Below the pieces are notes generated by a model. The model did no database searches. It saw only the letters and a list, made by a program, of their open reading frames with translations, and had not been told where the DNA came from. A DNA stretch of 9,846 nt from an uncultured Lachnoclostridium sp. (GTDB taxonomy: Bacteria; Bacillota; Clostridia; Lachnospirales; Lachnospiraceae), in contig CATZVV010000045.1 in assembly GCA_958425285.1 (NCBI GenBank), positions 1 through 9,846 on the forward strand, read 5' to 3'. Below are positions 6,157 to 9,846 of the stretch, piece by piece. Position numbers and translations under genes: made by a program. Each line of letters opens with the position of its first letter. The first letter of the stretch is position 1.

Positions 6157-7512
6157 TCACTTTATCAAAGCTGCAAGTTCCTTTATATTGCGGATTCCCT
6201 TAAGGCGGATTCCCGAAATCTCAAGAGATTTTATATTGGCCTCAGGCATCACACACTCTTCATAACCAAGCTTCTTTGCTTCTCTCACCCGTGTCTCAGC
6301 CTGACTAATACCACGAACCTCTCCTACCAGTCCCACCTCACCAAAAAAAATTGTCCGGCTATCTACAGCATGTCCACAGTGACTTGACAGAATCGCCGCA
6401 ACAATCGCAAGGTCAAGCGCTGGTTCCCGAATACGCATTCCCCCTGCCACATTAACATATGCATCACAATCCGAAAGGTGCATACCAAGCCGTTTTTCAA
6501 TTACTGCCATCAACAGATTAACCCTATTATAATCCGTCCCGGCAGCTGTCCTACGAGGCAAGTTAAAATTAGTCCGACAAACCAAAGCCTGAATCTCAAT
6601 CAAAAATGCCCGTGTGCCCTCTACTGTACATGCCACTACAGACCCAGATTCATTTTCCGGTCTTCCCTGCATCATATATTCAGACGGGTTCGGCACCTCA
6701 ACAAGCCCGTTCCCCTTCATCTCAAAAACGCCAACTTCATTCGTAGAGCCAAAGCGGTTTTTTACACTTCTCAGCATACGGTATGCTGCCATATTATCGC
6801 CTTCAAAATATAATACCGTATCAACCATATGCTCAAGCATGCGAGGACCAGCTACATTTCCCTCCTTTGTTACATGACCAACAATAAATATTGTAATCCC
6901 TTTGATTTTTGCAATCTGTAACAGGGATGCGGTAATTTCCCGAACTTGTCCCGGACTCCCCGGTGCCGACTCCACTTTTTCATGAACCATCGTTTGAATT
7001 GAATCAATAATTACAACTTCAGGCTTCATTTCATCTACTGATGCTTCAATCTGCGACATTCCCGTTTCTGTAAACAACATCAAATCTCCACAGAACTCAC
7101 CAATCCGGTTTGCCCGCATCTTAATCTGCATCATAGATTCTTCCCCCGATATATAAAGAACCTTGTGCTTCTCTGCTAAATTTCGGCACATTTGAAGCAA
7201 AAGGGTAGACTTTCCAATACCCGGATCTCCACCGACCAAAATAAGTGAGCCTGTCACAAGCCCTCCCCCAAGCACGCGATCCATTTCCTGCATACCAGTT
7301 GATATTCTACTCTCCTTTTCCATTGAAATGGATGAAATCGATTCCGGCTGACTCCGGTCTGCTCCACAGCTTTTCTGATATGTACCACTTCTTTTCTCTG
7401 CCGGAGCCTCTACCAGAGTATTCCACTCTCGACATGATGGACATTGCCCTACCCATTTAGGGGTCTCTGCACCACATTCCTTACAAAAAAAAACCGTTTT
7501 GGACCTTGCCAA
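6157..7512 (-). CDS. radA: DNA repair protein RadA (Sms)
   Basis: RadA is a RecA-like ATPase and branch-migration helicase that processes recombination intermediates with RecA. The N-terminal zinc finger is C10, C13, C24, C27 (CKECG and CPSC). The ATPase core has the Walker A GGDPGIGKST at 94-103 and a Walker B around VVIIDS (166-171). The RadA-specific KNRFG motif is at 251-255, and a LonC-type domain fills about 290-451. Numbering uses the TTG at 7510-7512 as the start, giving MARSKTVFFC, which matches the usual RadA N-terminus and puts GGAGG 10 nt upstream. A GTG at 7519-7521 would add three residues but lies only one base after GGAGG, too close for initiation. In Bacillus radA is followed by disA; here two membrane-protein genes follow. 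Identity is very secure. Confidence 0.96.
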   Translation of the reverse strand: MARSKTVFFCKECGAETPKWVGQCPSCREWNTLVEAPAEKRSGTYQKSCGADRSQPESISSISMEKESRISTGMQEMDRVLGGGLVTGSLILVGGDPGIGKSTLLLQMCRNLAEKHKVLYISGEESMMQIKMRANRIGEFCGDLMLFTETGMSQIEASVDEMKPEVVIIDSIQTMVHEKVESAPGSPGQVREITASLLQIAKIKGITIFIVGHVTKEGNVAGPRMLEHMVDTVLYFEGDNMAAYRMLRSVKNRFGSTNEVGVFEMKGNGLVEVPNPSEYMMQGRPENESGSVVACTVEGTRAFLIEIQALVCRTNFNLPRRTAAGTDYNRVNLLMAVIEKRLGMHLSDCDAYVNVAGGMRIREPALDLAIVAAILSSHCGHAVDSRTIFFGEVGLVGEVRGISQAETRVREAKKLGYEECVMPEANIKSLEISGIRLKGIRNIKELAALIK

Positions 7513-7547
7513 ATTTTTCACACCTCCAACATCTTACATATATGACA

Positions 7548-7580
7548 GACAGGCATACCCACCTGCGGGGCATGCCTGCC
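7548..7580 (-). other. Stable hairpin upstream of radA
   Basis: The minus-strand RNA can fold 13 bp without mismatch around the 7-nt loop CGCAGGU (7561-7567). The arms are GGCAGGCAUGCCC (7568-7580) and GGGUAUGCCUGUC (7548-7560), with two G-U wobbles. On the plus strand those two positions become A-C mismatches, so the structure favours the strand that is transcribed into radA. No U-run follows, so it is not an ordinary intrinsic terminator. It ends about 20 nt before the radA GGAGG. It may be a processing, pausing or mRNA-stability element; the role is unknown. Confidence 0.6.
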
Positions 7581-7680
7581 ATATACTGTTTCAAATTGCT
7601 GCAATTTTTGTCCTGCGCTCCTCATATTCTCCGAACAAACACAAAAACCTCGGTATACGCTTATATTTCTATGTCTGACA

Positions 7681-8097
7681 CTATTCACATCTGGTAACCT
7701 TTACATCTTTATTTTCACCCTCGTCAAGTTCAATACTTAAATTAAGCTTACCTCCTAAATTTGTCTTCATCTTTCCTACAGTAACCCCGGCAATCTCCAC
7801 TTTGTATTCTGTTTCCGGCTCCAATTCTAATGTAATTCCGGCATCCTCATAGCTTTCTACCGAAAATTCGGTCTCAATCCCATCACTTTTAAACTTGGTT
7901 ACAGAAGTTCCCGGAACAGATTCATAAACAAACAATCCATTCTTTTCCAACTTAGTAATTTCTTTAAAAGTCTTAATTTTATAAAAATCTCCCTCGTATT
8001 CAAAATCTGCTTTCTTTGTCTTTGTGTTTAACAGGTAATTTCCAAAACTCAATGAACCGTCCGTATCCTTCCGGATTAACTCTTCTACTACAGCCAT
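7681..8097 (-). CDS. Conserved-looking 138-aa protein of unknown function between clpC and radA
   Basis: I cannot assign a function. The product is acidic and probably rich in beta strands, without signal peptide or membrane segment. It begins MAVVEELIRKDTDGSLSFGN and contains the glycine-bearing stretches YESVPGTSV (58-66) and VGKMKTNLGGKL (107-118). The C-terminal half alternates hydrophobic and charged residues (ITLELEPETEYKVEIAGV, 88-105), as in an Ig-like or beta-sandwich fold; that is inference. The single Cys is near the C-terminus (C137). GGAGGAG lies 8 nt before the ATG, a strong site. It follows clpC by 85 bp with no GC-rich terminator between them, so co-transcription with clpC is likely. 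From memory I associate similar proteins with this position in Lachnospiraceae, but that needs a search. Confidence 0.85.
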   Translation of the reverse strand: MAVVEELIRKDTDGSLSFGNYLLNTKTKKADFEYEGDFYKIKTFKEITKLEKNGLFVYESVPGTSVTKFKSDGIETEFSVESYEDAGITLELEPETEYKVEIAGVTVGKMKTNLGGKLNLSIELDEGENKDVKVTRCE

Positions 8098-8182
8098 TAT
8101 TTGTTCTCCTCCTTCATCTCTCTTCTACACGTAAAATACTTCATCTTTATACTCATATTATATAATATTCTGTCGAATTATG

Positions 8183-9846
8183 CTACCGGTTTTTTGTGAA
8201 TTTTTGTACATATACCTGATTATTTTTCATCGTAATGCTTACAGAATCACCAACATGCACTTCACCGTTCAGCACCGCCTCTGCCAGAGAATCTTCTACC
8301 TGATTCTGCAATGTACGACGCAGTGGTCTTGCGCCAAAATCTTTATCAAACCCTTTATCCGCAATAAAATCAACTACTTTTTTGGACACACGTAAGTCAA
8401 TATCCATTTGCCGCTTTACCCGTTTTCTAAATCCATCCACCATAATTTTAGCAATCTCTGCTACATTTTCTTTTGTAAGAATATGGAATACAATCAATTC
8501 ATCTACACGGTTAATAAATTCCGGTTTAAAAATTCTCTTAACCTCCTCCATCACACCTTCCTTCATGCGTTTATGTTCTTCTTCCGCATCCATAGATGAA
8601 AGGAAACCTAAAGTTTTAGGTGAAATAATTCGATTTGCTCCGGCATTTGAAGTCATAATAATTACTGTGTTTTTAAAACTGACCCGCCTTCCCTGGGCAT
8701 CTGTCAGATGACCGTCCTCCAATATTTGAAGCAACATATTAAATACATCCGGATGAGCCTTTTCTATTTCATCAAAAAGGAGTACGGAATATGGCTTCTG
8801 CCGAATTTTTTCGCTCAGTTGACCGCCCTCTTCATAGCCGACATATCCCGGTGGAGAGCCAATCATTTTAGAAACGCTCTGTTTCTCCATATATTCCGAC
8901 ATATCAACACGTATGATATCCTTTTCTGATCCAAATACAGCCTCCGCAAGTGCTTTCGATAATTCTGTTTTTCCAACTCCCGTAGGGCCCAGAAATAAGA
9001 ATGAGCCAATTGGACGTTCCGGATCCTTTAATCCAACGCGTCCTCTGCGAATCGCTTTTGCAACTGCAGATACAGCATCATCCTGTCCAACAACTCTCTT
9101 ATGCAAAATTTCTTCTAGCTTTTTCAGTCGCTTTGTCTCTTCCTGAGCTAAGCGCTGAACCGGGATTTTAGTCCAGGCAGAAACGATTGCGGCAATTTCA
9201 CTTTCACCAATCTCTTTCTTTGCCTTCTGCATCTTACTATCTGCGCGTTTCATTGCTTTTGCAAGTTTCTCTTCGTTCTTTTCCTGTGCTTTCTTTATCT
9301 CAAGTGCCCTTCCAAAATCTCCCTTTATAATAGCCGCTTCTTTTTCCTCAGATAATTGCTCTTTCTCTTTTTTCAGCTTTTCTACCTGCTCATCCCGCTT
9401 CAGGACTTGCTCCAAGCGATATTTTGCCGCAGCCTCATCAATCAAATCGATTGCTTTATCCGGCAGGAAACGATCATTGATATAACGTATTGAAAGATTC
9501 ACTGCCGCATCAATTGCCTCATCGCTGATTTTGACTTCATGATATTCTTCATAACGACTTCTTAACCCTCTTAGCATACCAATCGTTTGAACCGCTGTCG
9601 GTTCCTCTATTACAACCGGCTGGAAACGGCGCTCCAAAGCAGCATCCTTTTCCACATGTTTCCGGTACTCATCTCTCGTAGTCGCACCAATTACCTGAAT
9701 TTCTCCGCGAGCCAACGCAGGTTTCAAAATATTGGATGCATCAATCGCCCCCTCTGCACCACCTGCACCAATTACCGTATGAATTTCATCAATAAAGAGC
9801 AAAATATTACCCTCCTGTGATGCTTCCCGAATTGCCCTTTTGATAC
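8183..9846 (-). CDS. clpC: ClpC ATPase, C-terminal 553 residues (5' end outside window)
   Basis: ClpC is the AAA+ unfoldase that feeds proteins to ClpP and, in Firmicutes, works with the adaptor and kinase McsA/McsB. The frame is open to the window edge, reading IKRAIREASQEGN just before the Walker B of the first ATPase domain (LLFIDEIHTVIGAGG). The first Walker A and the N-domain are off the window. Counting from the TTG at 9800-9802, the middle domain has a UVR-like coiled segment (about 137-195). The second ATPase domain has Walker A GPTGVGKTE (272-280), Walker B VLLFDEIEKAH (340-350) and sensor-2 GARPLRR (490-496). The MLF start at 9802 is internal and not the real start. The gene order clpC, unknown, radA resembles the ctsR-mcsA-mcsB-clpC-radA arrangement of Firmicutes. 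ClpC rather than ClpE, ClpB or ClpA is favoured by the short middle domain and the gene context. Confidence 0.95.
   Translation of the reverse strand, partial: IKRAIREASQEGNILLFIDEIHTVIGAGGAEGAIDASNILKPALARGEIQVIGATTRDEYRKHVEKDAALERRFQPVVIEEPTAVQTIGMLRGLRSRYEEYHEVKISDEAIDAAVNLSIRYINDRFLPDKAIDLIDEAAAKYRLEQVLKRDEQVEKLKKEKEQLSEEKEAAIIKGDFGRALEIKKAQEKNEEKLAKAMKRADSKMQKAKKEIGESEIAAIVSAWTKIPVQRLAQEETKRLKKLEEILHKRVVGQDDAVSAVAKAIRRGRVGLKDPERPIGSFLFLGPTGVGKTELSKALAEAVFGSEKDIIRVDMSEYMEKQSVSKMIGSPPGYVGYEEGGQLSEKIRQKPYSVLLFDEIEKAHPDVFNMLLQILEDGHLTDAQGRRVSFKNTVIIMTSNAGANRIISPKTLGFLSSMDAEEEHKRMKEGVMEEVKRIFKPEFINRVDELIVFHILTKENVAEIAKIMVDGFRKRVKRQMDIDLRVSKKVVDFIADKGFDKDFGARPLRRTLQNQVEDSLAEAVLNGEVHVGDSVSITMKNNQVYVQKFTKNR

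Noticed and set aside
8098..8182. Separate promoter for the 138-aa protein gene
   Set aside because: TATAAT occurs at 8157-8162 on the minus strand, but the hexamer 17 bp upstream is AGCATA and the TCGACA is badly spaced, so it is not reported as a promoter.
8183..9802. An independent 539-aa gene starting at 9802
   Set aside because: The apparent start is a TTG coding for Leu inside the first Walker B of ClpC, and the frame continues to the window edge.

Overview
The window looks like chromosomal DNA from a low-GC, strictly anaerobic Clostridia-type Firmicute, most like the Lachnospiraceae. The pointers are strong AGGAGG-type ribosome binding sites, sigma-A consensus promoters, a T-box leader on a tRNA synthetase gene, an [FeFe]-hydrogenase-type sensor protein, a C_GCAxxG_C_C family protein, ThyX, and the clpC-radA gene order. 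No insertion sequences, phage genes, CRISPR arrays, tRNA or rRNA genes were seen. Family assignments come from reading motifs by eye, not from database searches.

Layout, left to right. Positions 1-1202 (minus strand) hold the first 400 codons of thrS; its 3' end lies outside the window. Its leader (about 1203-1522) is a complete T-box riboswitch with a 19-bp terminator and a perfect-consensus promoter. Just upstream on the same strand, 1596-3527 encodes the most unusual protein here: a soluble fusion of a 2[4Fe-4S] ferredoxin domain, an H-cluster domain of sensory type, a small four-Cys Fe-S domain and a chemoreceptor (MCP) signalling hairpin. It is divergent from thyX (3730-4368, plus strand), and the 200-bp gap between them carries a promoter for each gene plus phased A-tracts.

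The rest, 4437-9846, is one minus-strand gene series that reads clpC (N-terminus outside the window), a 138-aa protein of unknown function, radA, a small multi-pass membrane protein, a YdcF/DUF218-type membrane protein and a C_GCAxxG_C_C protein. The last four genes are separated by only 9-16 bp and are almost certainly one transcript. It ends at a 12-bp inverted repeat shared with the convergent thyX gene. The clpC-radA part matches the known protein quality control and DNA repair linkage of Firmicutes; the three genes after radA have no known role there.

Functionally the window mixes housekeeping genes (threonine charging under T-box control, dTMP synthesis, ClpC proteolysis, RadA recombination repair) with one probable H2- or redox-sensing chemotaxis receptor. 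That receptor is the best candidate for an unusual system. Several small leader and intergenic structures, notably a 13-bp hairpin upstream of radA, are also worth checking.
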